From Myotis daubentonii (Eukaryota > Chordata > Mammalia > Chiroptera > Vespertilionidae), in NCBI RefSeq assembly GCF_963259705.1, contig NC_081840.1, positions 115,123,074 through 115,187,073 on the forward strand: DNA of 64,000 nucleotides, in the 5' to 3' direction. A program made the translations under genes and the position numbers. The notes beneath the pieces were generated by a model. The model worked only from the letters and a program-made list of their open reading frames with translations. It was not told the DNA's origin and did no database searches. Numbering within the stretch: position 1 is the stretch's first letter; each line of letters opens with the position of its first letter. Positions 34,335 to 46,500 of this stretch are shown here, in pieces.

Positions 34335-37300
34335 TTTGTAAGGATACGTTTTATGGGACTTTTAATTTTGCCTTTGGCTTAGTGGTGAACAAGGGCAAGA
34401 GTGGATATGCTTTGGGAGAAAATAATGAATTGTTTTCCGTTGATTCCTGGCATTTTAAAAATATGATCAACTTTTCTTTCTTTTCATTTAGAATTTGAAT
34501 AGTAAGCTATCATTCATTCAGTCAGAAATACACTGAAATCTATGAGCTGCAAAACACTGTGCTGGGGCAAGGGAGTAGGAGAGAGTAAGACACTATGGTG
34601 CTTGGGGCAGATGGTATATTAGTTATTTATGCTGCATAACAAACTATCCCAAAACTTAGAAGCTTAAAACAGCACACACAGACTTTCTCACATTCCCCTC
34701 CTGAGGGTAATTTAAGCCGGCTTTACTGGGTCCTCAGCTTCAGGGCGCTCGCAAGGCTGTGGTCAAGTTGGGACTGTCTCCCATGTCAGCTGGGTAGGAT
34801 TCGCTTCCAAGCTCATTCAGTGCTTGGCAGTGTTCTGTTCCTGCAGGATGGCTGGACTGGGGGCCTCTGTCCTTGTTGGCTGTCAGTGGGAGGACGCCCT
34901 CAGTTCCTTGCCATTTGGGCCTCCCCAACACCGCAGCTTGCTTCATCAAACCCAGCAAGAAGAGAAACCAAGATGGCGGCGTAGGTTAACGCAGGAGATC
35001 GCTGCCTCGAACAACCACTTCAGAGATATAACTAAAGGACAGAACGGACATCATCCAAAACCACAGGAAGTCTGGCTGACTGGAAATTCTACAACTAGGA
35101 GGAAAGAGAATATCATACCCAGACTCAGAGGAGGCGCAGTGCTGAAGTGAAATACTCAGGTGCGGAGTGCGCGCGCGGAGCGGGCTGGTGGCGGAGGGCG
35201 CGGTTGTTTTCAATCGGGAGGGAGTTTCAGACTCTGAGCTCCAGATCCAGGCGAGTCTCTGGGGACTCTCGGAGGTTTGCAGCCATTGCTGGGACTCTGA
35301 GAGGCAGAGCCCCTGGGGAAGGAACTGAGAGCAGCCATAACTGCTCGCTCCGGCCAGCCCTGTAGATCCCCTGGGACCCGCCCCGCCCAAGCCCTGCGCA
35401 GAACCATTTGCCGGATAGCCTCAGGCAAAGGCTAGATTAGCACCGCCTTAGAGATCCAGCACAGAAGCCCTCCCACTGCAGACCCAGCGGACTCTCATAG
35501 CCAGTTAGCCTGGAGGTCAACTCACCCCCGGTATTGCCGACATCAATCAAGGCTTAAAGGCAACAAGACTGCACACAAAGACCACTAGGGGGTGTACCAA
35601 GAAAGCATAAAAAATGCGGAGACAAAGAAACAGGACAAAACTGTCAATGGAGGATATTGAGTTCAGAACCACACTTTTAAGGTCTCTTAAGAACTGTTTA
35701 GAAGCTGCCGATAAACTTAGTAAGGCCCTCGAAAAGACTGGTGAGACCGCCGATAAATGTTGTGAGATCCTCAAGAAATCTAATGAGACCCTCGATGCTA
35801 TATTGGGGAACCAACTAGAAATTAAGCATACACGGACTGAAATAACGAATATTATACAGACTCCCGACAGCAGACCAGAGGAGCGCAAGAATCAAGTCAA
35901 TGATTTGAAATGTGAGGAAGCAAAAAACACCCAATGGGAAAAGCAAAATGAAAAAAGAATCCAAAAATGCGAGAATAGTGTAAGGAGCCTCTGGGACAGC
36001 TTCAAGCGTACCAACATCAGAATTATAGGGGTGCCAGAAGATGAGAGAGACCAAGATATTGAAAACCTATTTGAAGAAATAATGACAGAAAACTTCCCCC
36101 ACCTGGTGAAAGAAATGGACTTACAGGTCCAAGAAGCGAGTAGAACCCCAAACAAAAGGAATCCAAAGAGGACCACACCAAGACACATCATCATTAAAAT
36201 GCCAAGAGCAAAAGACAAAGAGAGAATCTTAAAAGCAGCAAGAGAAAGAAACCCAGTTACCTACAAGGGAATACCCATACGACTTTCAGCTGATTTCTCA
36301 ACAGAAACTTTGCAGGCCAGAAGGGAATGGCAAGAAATATTCAAAGTGATGAATACCAAGAACCTACAACCAAGATTACTTTATCCAGCAAAGCTATCAT
36401 TCAGAATTGAAGGTCAGATAAAGAGCTTCACAGATAAGGAAAAGCTAAAGGAGTTCATCACCACCAAACCAGGATTATATGAAATGCTGAAAGGTATCCT
36501 TTAAGAAGAGGAAGAGGAAGAAAAAGGTAAAGATACAAATTATGAACAACAAATATGCATCTATCAACAAGTGAATCTAAGAATCAAGTGAATAAATAAT
36601 CTGATGAACAGAATGAACTGGTGATTATAATAGAATCAGGAACATAGAAAGGGAATGGACTGACTATTCTTGGGGGGGAAAGGGGTGTGGTAGATTCAGG
36701 AAGAGACTGGACAAAAATCGTGCACCTATGGATGAGGACAGTGGGTGGGGAGTGAGGGCGGAGGGTGGGGCGGGAACTGAGAGGAGGGGAATTATGGGGG
36801 GGGCAAAAGAGGAACAAATGTAATAATCTGAACAATAAAGATTATAAAAAAAAAAAAACCAGCAAGAGAGAGTCTGCTCTCAAGATGGAAACCACAATCT
36901 TTTATAAACTAATCATGTGACATTCTTGTCACTTACAAAATATTACTTTTAAAATTACAATATCACTTGTGCTATATACTGTGGTCAGAGGAAAGTCACT
37001 AAGTTCAGCCTCCAGTTAAAGGGAGGGGATTGCACATGGATGTGAATACCAGGAAGCATGGATTATTAGGGGGTCATCTTAGAAGTCTGGCTACCATGAA
37101 TATTAAATAATTCACAATTATTTAACATCAATTGTGAAAAGTATCCAAGGAAAGATGTGTTGAAATAGCGTGTAATCAGGTGTATAAATGGCTCTAGAGT
37201 CAAGGAAGGGCTTTATTGAAGAATTGGTTTGAGTGAGTATTAAAGGATGAGCAGGACTTGACTAGGTGAAGAAATGAGTGGGAGGAAATGACCATCTAAG

Positions 37301-40300
37301 ACTGTGCGGCACGAGAAGACCAGAAAAATCAGAGCCACTGGATGAGCCTAATGAGATTTGGCAGGTCCAGATCCTGTACAATTTTATGGGCTTTGGTCTA
37401 TCCTAAGAGCTGTCCCAAAATGTGTGTGATTTTAGGGACTCAACATCAAATATTTATGGGCCACCTTTAGTGTGCTTAGCACTCTGCCTAAGGATGATAC
37501 AGTTTCAATTCTCAAGGAGTATCATCTATAATAAATATGAAACACTTACATATGAAACAATCAATAAGCAATCCAAGATATAGAACAATTAGTGTGACCA
37601 GTAAAACAATAGTATTGACATAAAGTATAAAGTTGTGTGCTACAAATACAGAATGGCATGTAATTAGCTAATTGTTTAAGTGCAAAGTGTTCATTCTGAG
37701 CACTATTGGTATTTAAATCAGAGATTCATTGAATTTTTTTTTAATTTCAGCTTTATTGAGTTTTTTGTTGTTGTTGGAGAGAGTCATGTAATTTAATATG
37801 AGTGTTGCTTAAGTTAGGCTGTTATGTTCAGAACACCGAAACAGATGAAGTCCTGCCTTGAGAGTATGGTAAGAAATTGTACAAAGCTAATGTAATGTAT
37901 CAAATCTCAGGTAAATATAAGTGAGCATCTTAAAAATACAGATTTTTATTGATTTCAGAAAGGAGGGGAAAGGGAGAGAGAGATAGAAACATCAATGATG
38001 AGAATCATTGATCATCTGCCTCCTGCGTATCCCCTACTGGGGATCCAGCCCGCAACCCAGGCATGTGCCCTGACCAGGAATCGAACTTCGATCTCCTGGT
38101 TCATAGGTCGATGCTCAACCACTGAGCCATACTGCTGGGCATAGTAAGCTTTTTAACAATTTCAGAAGGAAGGGGAGATTGCAGCAGGTAGTGCTAGTCT
38201 AGGAAGACTCCTATTTTTAAAAAAATATTTTTTATTATTATTGACTAGAGGCCCAGTGCACAAAATTCGTGCATGGGTGGGGGATCCCTCAGCCCGGCCT
38301 GCACCCTTTCCAATCCAGGGATTGGGCCTAAACCGGCAGCCGGACATGCCTCTAGCAATCCAGGACTGCTGGATCCTAACTGCTCGCCTGCCTGCCTGTC
38401 TGATAACCCCTAACCCCTCTGCCTGCCTGCCTGATTGCCCCTAACTACCTCTGCCTCGGCCCTGCACCCAGGACCCAGGATTCCCTCCTCCAACCAGCTG
38501 CAGGAACCCGGAACTGGTCTTCACTCCCTCTGGCCGGCCACAGGCACCCAGGCCCCGGGCCGGCTTCGCCCGGGCAGGCCACAGTCACAGGGAACCGTGG
38601 GTGGGCGGCTTCACCTGGGCCAGCCACAGGCGCCTGGTACCGTGGGGCGGGCGGCTTTTCTCTGTCTCATGGGCCACTAGCACTGGTGCCCAGGACTGCA
38701 GGGCGGGCAGCTTTTCTTTGTCTCCAGGGCCACAGGCGCTGACGCCTGGGACCAAGGGGCTGACAGCTTTTCTCCATCTCCCAGGCGGCAGGCTTTTCTC
38801 TGTCTCCTGGGCCTCAGCCGCAGGCGCTGGCACCCGGGACCGCAGGCAGGTGGCTTTGCCTGGGCCCGGCTTTGTCAGGAAGGACGTCCGGAAGGTCGTC
38901 CAGAAGACTTCCAGTCTAATTAGCATACTACCCTTTTATTAGTATAGAGTAGGGGCCTGGTGCATGAAATTCGTGCACTGGGTAGGGGGGGGGGTCCCTC
39001 AGCCCAGCCTGCCCCCTCTCACATACTGGGAGCCCTCAGGGAATGTCCTACTGATGGCTTAAGGCCTGCTCCCTGCTCCCCTTGGGGAGCGGGCCTAAGC
39101 CACAGTCTGGCCTCCCTTTGTGGGAGGTGACCAGGCTGATCAGGGGAAGGCACCAGCCCCATCACCCCGCTGCTGCAGCCACTGCCAGTCACTGCAGCCA
39201 GCAAGGTTTTTTCATCAACACGGACTCCAGTCCCTTCACCATGAAAAAATGACAACTTTCTTTAGGCATTTTCAAGATGTGTCTTTCATATAATAATTTC
39301 TTTATTATTTTTTTTTATCCTCACCTGAGGATATGTTTCCATTGATTTTTAGAGAATGTGGAAGAGAAAGGGAAAGACACAGGGAAACATCAAAGTGAGA
39401 GGGACACTTTGATTGGTTGCCTCCTGCATGAGCCCTGACCTGGGCCCCACCCAGGGAGAAGCCTGCAACCTAGGTACATGCCCTTGGTCAGAATTGACCC
39501 CAGACCCTGCCATCGGCAGGCCAAGGCATTATCCACTGAGCCAAACTGCCTAGGGCAGGATATGACATTTCTTACCCCTCCAGCAGCGGACCTTTGTTTT
39601 TTTTTGCCAGGAGTGTGGTGAAAAACCCTAGATCACTTTTTTGGATTCTTATTACCCAAGTTACTAAGAATATTACCAGTGGCATCCAGGGAGCTTAGCC
39701 AATGAGCAGTCAGAAAAGGTGTTTCCTCTGTAGTTCACACCAATCACTGGCTTGGCCCCCCCGGCCCAGGCCTGACGCCTCTGGCCCAGGCTTCAGGCCT
39801 GGGCAGGGGACCTCCATCTCCCCCAATCACCTGGCTTTTGGGCGGCTTCTGGGGCTTCTGGGGCCGGCCCGGATCGGATCCAATCACTGGCGGCAGGCAG
39901 GCAGCTTCTGGGGTCGCACACGGGGGTCTGGATGGCGGCTCTCGTGCTGGCAGCTATGCTGTCCTGCCCTGCCTGCAGTATGCAAATTAACCGCCATCTT
40001 TGTTGGCGGTCAATTTGCATATTGCGCTGATTAGCCCATGAGAGGCATAGCGAAGGTATGGTCAATTACCATGTTTGTCCATTATTAGATAGGATTTTTA
40101 GAGAGAGGGGAAGGGAGAAGGATAGAGAGATAGAAACATCAATGAGAGAGGAACATCATCAATCGGCTGCCTCCTGCACACCCCCTACTGGGGATCAAGC
40201 CTGCGACCCAGGCTTATGCCCTGACCAGGAATCAAACTGCAACCTCTTGGTTCCTGGGTCAACGCTTAACTGCTGAGCAACACTGGCTGGGCTAGGAAGG

Positions 40301-43300
40301 CTTCTTAAAAGGAGGATGTGCCCTAACTGGTTTGGCTCTGTGGATAGAGCGTCGGCCTGCGGACTGAAGGGTCCCAGGTTCGATTCTGGTCAAGGGCATG
40401 TACCTGGGTTGCAGGCACATCCCCAGTAGGGGGCGTGCAAGAGGCAGCTGAATCGATGTTTCTCTCTCATCGATGTTTCCAACACTCTATTTCTCTTCCT
40501 CACCCTTCCTCTCTGTAAAAAATCAATAAAATATATTTTTTAAAAGGAGGATGTGATTTGGGACTTTAAGAACAGTTAGGCTGGGACTCTTTCCCCCTCC
40601 TTATGTGGGAGTCTGTGCTGTGAGATTCTTTCCCCTCCCACATGGGAGTCTGTACTTGTTCTTCAATAAATTTCCACCTTTGCTATAAAAAAAAAAAAAA
40701 AAGAACGGTTATGTTGACAGGGGATAGAAGGAATAATTTGTTTAGAAAGTGCAGGAAAGGTGGGTACTCCTGCAGAGAGTGAGTGGATCTTAATTTCAAT
40801 GCCATTTTGATGAGCGTTTGCTATTTTGTCATAAAACTTTTAGCCTTAATTACCAGTGACCTGCCTCATCTTTTCTTTCCATCTCTTATCAGTGAAGCTA
40901 TTAAGTACCTCACAGAAGCTCTTCAGTCTATCAGTGAAGTAGAGCTTGAAGATGCACTGGAAAAGATCATTGATGCAGTTGAAAAGCAACCCTGTAAGTA
41001 ACATTCTGATAGCTCTTAAATTGTTAGTATACTTCTACATCCTTAACAGACTTAGAGATTTGAGTAGAAGTTGAGGATTCAGTATGAAGTGTTACCCCTT
41101 GTAGCACTTCTTCCCAAGGGGTAACTTCTAGTTCCTTTGGAACCTCAATACATTCCCCAGAGATTCTTTTACAGTTCTTCCCCCTCACAGAGCCGTCGCC
41201 TCCATATTTCTGCACTTAACTTCTGATTTTGATCTGATCCTTTAGGGTCACTTTTGTCTTGCTGCAGGCCTATAACTTTGTCTTACTTAAGTACCCCTAA
41301 CTGTTGGGGGTGGAGGAAAAAAGTGAGCCCGGCTAACTCCCTTCTTGCTTCAGCCTTTCTTCAGGGATCTTTTTGTTAAGTACTTAACTTTTTGCCACAA
41401 GTATAGGCCTACAAAGGGGAAGTGCTCTTCTAAAAAAAAAAAGTTCTCTGTTTCTAGAGCACTGAAGGAGAGAAGAGGATGTAGCTTGCTCTCATATGGT
41501 GGGTAGATGTCAGTTTCTTAATTAAAAAGGAAGAAACATGTTCTATGCTATAGGAGAAATTACTGTATATCTCATTTTCACTTCTAAAGGTAGATTTAAA
41601 AAAAATCTTATTTTATTTTTTCCATCCCTTCTATGCCCTCTTCAAGCCTCTCCCCTCTTTCCCTATCCCCCGCCCCCCCCCAATCACTACACTGTTGTCC
41701 ATGTCCATGAGTTCTCCCTTTTTTTTCCTTTTTTGGTCAATCCCTCTAACCCCACAGCACCTGACCACTACCACCACCAGAGCTGTCTCTTGCTCTCTAT
41801 CTATAAGTCAATCTCCATTTTGCTTGATAGTTCACTTTGTTCATTAAATTCCACATATGATGAAATTATATGGTACTTGTCTTTCTCTGACTGGTGTATT
41901 TCACTTAGCATAATGTTCTCCAGGTCCATCCATGCTTTTGCAAAGGGTAACTTTTTTCCTCTTTTTACAGCAGAGTAGTATTCCACTGTGTAAAGGTACC
42001 ACAGCTTTTTTATCCACTCATCTACTTACGGACACTTGGGCTGCTTCCAAATCTTGGCTATCCTATATAATAAAAGAGAAACATATAAATTGACTGTCCC
42101 TCCGCTACGCTCACCAGCCAATCAGGAGTGAGTATGCAAATTACCGCATCTTTGGCAGGTTAATTTGCATACACAGGCGCTGGGCGGAGAGCAGAGCGGG
42201 AGAGCCAGAAGCTTGGGGGGACGTGGCTCCCTCGATTGCTCCCCCAAGCCACCAGGTGGAGAACAGAGTGGGAGAGCCGGCAGAAGTGAAGCGGCGTGGG
42301 GAACTTGGCTCCCCAAGCCGCCAGATGGAGAGCAGAGAGGGAGAGCTGGCGCTTGGAGAACTTGGCAGAGTGGGAGGCTGTGGGACAGAGACAGAGCAGG
42401 AAGGGAAAACCAAGAGCGCAGGGAGCACCAGGAATTCTGGGAATAGTAGTCTGGTGGCAGCCCCAGGACCGGAAGTGGAAGCCCAGAGTGCACAGAGCAT
42501 CAGGAATGCTGGGAATCATAGTTCTGGTGGCAGACGGATCTAGACACCAGAGCAAAGTGAGCCTGGAGCACTGTTGCGGTTGGGGATGGAGGGAAAGCAA
42601 AGGTAAGAGACATAAGTAAAATCAGAGTGTCTAGAAAAAATTAAAGGGAAGATATCCTAAAACTTCCAGGAAATCTCCACCAATGGAGCAAAGAAAAAAA
42701 ATGCCTCTATTATTCTGTGAGCAGCAAACCAAACTGGGTAGGGGGGTTTCAAACAATTTGCTCATATGATTCCAAATACAGACAGAAACTCCCGGATTGG
42801 AGAGGGCTCCCCTGAGGGCTCCCAGATTGCAGAGAGTGCAGGTCAGGCTGAGGAACCCACCCCCAGTGCACAAATCTTCGTGCACCGGGCCCCTAGTTGT
42901 AAATAACACTGCAATTCCCAGAAGTAGAATCACTGGGTTATAAGGCAGTTCCTTTTTTTTTTCTCTTCAGGTAACTCCATACTGCTTTCCACAGTGCGTG
43001 TACCAATCTGCATTCCCACCAACAGTGCACAAGGGTTCACTTTTCTCCACACCCTTGCCTACACTTGTTTGTTGACTTATTGATGACTAGAGGCCCGATA
43101 CACGGAATTCGTGCAAGAGTAGGCCTTCCTTCTCCCAGCTGCCGGCACTGGCTTCCCTCTGGCACCTGGGACTGGGTTTCCCTCTGGCCACCAGCAGGCA
43201 CCCGGGACCTGGGCTTCCCTCACAGGCCTGGCTTCATCCAGAAGGTTGTCCAGAAGGACGTTCGGAAGGACGTCTGGTCTAATTAGCATATTACGCTTTT

Positions 43301-43468
43301 ATTATTATAGATAGCATTTCTGACAGTTGTGAGGTGATATTTCATTGTGGTTTTAATTTGCATTTCTCTGATGATTAGTGACTTTGAGCATCTTTTCATG
43401 TCTATTGGTCACCTGTATGTCCTCTTTTGAGAAGTGTCTATTCAGGTCTTTTGCCCATCGTAATTGAA

Positions 43469-43505
<37 letters not shown>

Positions 43506-46500
43506 GTGTTGAGTTTTATAAGTTCTTTATAAATTTTGGATATTAACCCCTTATCAGATGTATCATTGGAGAATATGTTCTCCCATTCATTGGGTTGTTT
43601 TTTCATTTTGTTGATGGTTTCTTTTGCTGTGCAAAAACTCTTTAGTTTGATGTAGTCTATTTGTTTATTTTTTTTTTTTTTTTTTTTTTTATATATTTTA
43701 TTGATTTTCCACAGAGAGAAAGGGAGAGAGACAGAGAGTCAGAAACATCGACGAGAGAGAAACATCGATCAGCCGCCTCCCGCACACCCCCCACTGGGGA
43801 TGTGCCCGCAACCCAGGCACATGCCCCTGACCGGAATCGAACCCGGGACCCCTCAGTCCGCAGGCCGACGCTCTATCCACTGAGCCAAACCGGTTTCGGC
43901 TATTTGTTTATTTTCTTGTTTATTTTTTTCTTTTGTTTCCACTGCCCAAGGAGATATATCAGAAAAAATATTGCTATGAGAAATGTTTGAGATTTTACTG
44001 TAAAGGCAGAATTTTAAATATAATTTTGCTTTAAAAAATTATTTACAGTTTGAAAATTCAGAATATGGTTATATTTTAAAAATTGGTATTTGTAAAATTA
44101 AGATGGCGCATGGTATTTTGCCTGAGAACATACCAAAGTGGTTAAGGACACCCATTGTAGAATCAGGCTTTGGTTTGTGATGCTGTTCTAGTTATACTGT
44201 TGGGCAGGTTGTTCAACCTCTCAAAGTTGCACTTTCCTCACCTGTAAGATATGGGCATATGGTCATTAATCTCATAGAATATCTCTCTAATGGGAGAATG
44301 CTTATATAGTACTGAGCATAGTGCCAAACACACATCTTAATAAGTGGTAGCTGTTATTGTTATTATTGTTATTATCATGGCTACTAAAATATAGCACTTG
44401 TGATGAAAAGTTATGCTAATATAAAGTTATTAAACCTAGGAGCTTACAATATTACTAAACAATATTTACAACAGTAAGACACAGTTAAGGTATTTAAATT
44501 ATGGCTTTTGTTAATGTTCTGACCTAATACTTTTTTTCCTCCTAAAAACTGTGTAATGAGAACCTCTGCATTAGTGTCTGCAGATTATTTGTAGGAAAAA
44601 AGCTATCTGTGGGAAGAACTAATTTTTAAGCCTGTTTTTAAAACTTGACTTTGAAATTCTTTTTTCAGTGTCATCCAACATGATTGAACGATCTGTAGTG
44701 GAGGCAGCAGTCCAGGAATGCAGTCAGTCGGTAGATGAAACTATGTATGTGGAAAAAATGAACTTTTCCCCCGTGTTGGAGGTGCTTTCTAAAAATTATT
44801 TTCTTGGGGAAATTAATTAGTGGTCAACAATTCTGTAGTGGTTATTTCCTAGTGTTTCCTTTAAAGTGATAGCCTACATTAAAACCTCATTATCAAATAA
44901 CTCATCTTTACTATTTTTTCCTAGGATTTGAGGTAATCGTGTTGTTTCTATCATGACCACTTTTACCTCTTATCCAATGTTATATTCTGTAGGTTATGAA
45001 TGAATTGAATTTAATATTCAAAAGTATAACTGACTTTTGCTCTCAGGAAAGTACTGAACCTAGAGAAGTTCAAAGACTTAACATGGGTCACATGGTGGAT
45101 GGCAAATGAGGTAGAAACTCAGTTTTATGACTTTCCCCATCTCAGGCTACTAGAGCTTAGGAATTTGCATGGCAGTCATTTTCCTGGGTTTTATTTCCCT
45201 GAGTGGCCCTCTTTCTTTCCTCCTTTTGAAAGTGATACTTCTTTGCAAATTCACAAAGTTTAACTGAGAGAAAAACATCTGGGTTTTAACTTTAACAATT
45301 TTTTTCTATTCGGGGCAATGAGATCATTGAAAGGACTCATTACTGTTACTTTGGTCAGTCGTTTTAGTTTCCTATCAGAACAAAGAGCTGCTAAAACAAT
45401 AGAGAAATCGTGGAATTTTAACTTTATCCTGGGAAATTCATTATTTAAGGTACTAGAGTACAGTGACATGCTCTTAAAGCCATCAATTAAAATTTTAAAC
45501 GATCGTTTAGAAGTGTAAGGATGATAATCATAAAATAGGCATTAAAGTTACCAGTTATTTCTGTCTAGCTGTTTATATGCTCTAGTCAGCCAATGTAGAG
45601 GTCCAGTGGGGACTGACTGGTAAATAATCTTTGTAACTTCAATTGTCAGAAAGTCATAGTATAGAGCATGAGAGAGGCTCTCATTTCTCTAGATAGAGAA
45701 ATGCCATAATGAGTTCAATAACTTGTCAAGATTGACCCACTAGAACATAGTGGAGCTGTGCTTGCATTCTAGTTTTTCCTCAAGTCCAGGATTCTCTGCT
45801 GCTCTATACTTAGTGCTACTATGGTAGCATGAACTTTTTTTTTCTGTTTTCAATTTTGGAGATAAACAGTTATCATTTTAGGGAAGATTTTTTTTGTTAT
45901 TGGAATATTTATGCAATAGTGCTGTGACTTTTTTTTAAAACCTCTTTCAAACATGTTTATGTTATTAACATAATATAAGTACCTGAAAGTAAAATTATTT
46001 TGTTCATTTTCCTTCTCTAACTGTAAGTCTCAAAGATGTGGCCAGAATTTGGGGGAGTTCTTTTTCTATTTTACATCTTTTTCTGGAATACTTTTGCATA
46101 ATTTGGAATAAAAAATTATTGAAAATTAATCATACCCTTTAATAACATTGTAGCTCATAAAAGTAGTTCATATGGGAAAATTTTTTCAGATGTGACTATT
46201 TTATACATAAATGTTCTTTTTCAACATGTGACAGTCTTAATTAGAAGTTAATTAAATTCTTTTCTTTGCTTGAGAATATTGGCAGTGCTTTCTTGTGTTT
46301 AGAGAGGAAAACGCACAAGCTAACCTTTGACTCTGTATTTTTTGACAGTATAAGATATTGTGTATATGACCTGTAAAAAGTATATATGTATGTAAGATTA
46401 TTATGCAAGTTTTCATGTCCATCTAAAATACTTACGTTTTAGTAAATCAGGTCTATGTTTTTGTGGGATGTTTTTCAGAGAACATATTTTCAATATCATA

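Larger units (their letters stand above)
34610..37100 (+). mobile_element. Ancient interspersed repeat split by HAL1 copy 3
   Basis: TTAGTTATTTATGCTGCATA and CCCAAAACTTAGAAGCTTAA begin a common ancient mammalian repeat whose family I cannot name surely. It resumes after the HAL1 insertion at 36868 and ends near GTCTGGCTACCATG. Confidence 0.5.
38215..40295 (-). mobile_element. VES SINE split by two Helitrons
   Basis: The A-tail half (TATTTTTTATTATTATTGA) ends at 38244. The rest resumes at 40095 with TTTTAGAGAGAGGGGAAGG and runs to CAACACTGGCTGGGC. The two parts rejoin into the normal TTATTGATTTTAGAGAGAGG if 38245-40094 is removed. Confidence 0.85.
41620..43980 (-). mobile_element. L1 3' part, split by two Helitrons and a VES
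   Basis: Reversed ORF2 end and 3' UTR (GGTCCATCCATGCTTTTGCA, ATTCCACTGTGTAAAGGTAC, GATGTAGTCTATTTGTTTAT) runs through 41640-43980. Insertions sit at 42061-42896, 43087-43311 and 43662-43900. Confidence 0.8.

Noticed and set aside
42122..42619. Several 90-146-codon frames inside a Helitron
   Set aside because: They overlap in many frames on both strands over duplicated GC-rich cargo, and none shows a Rep or helicase motif.
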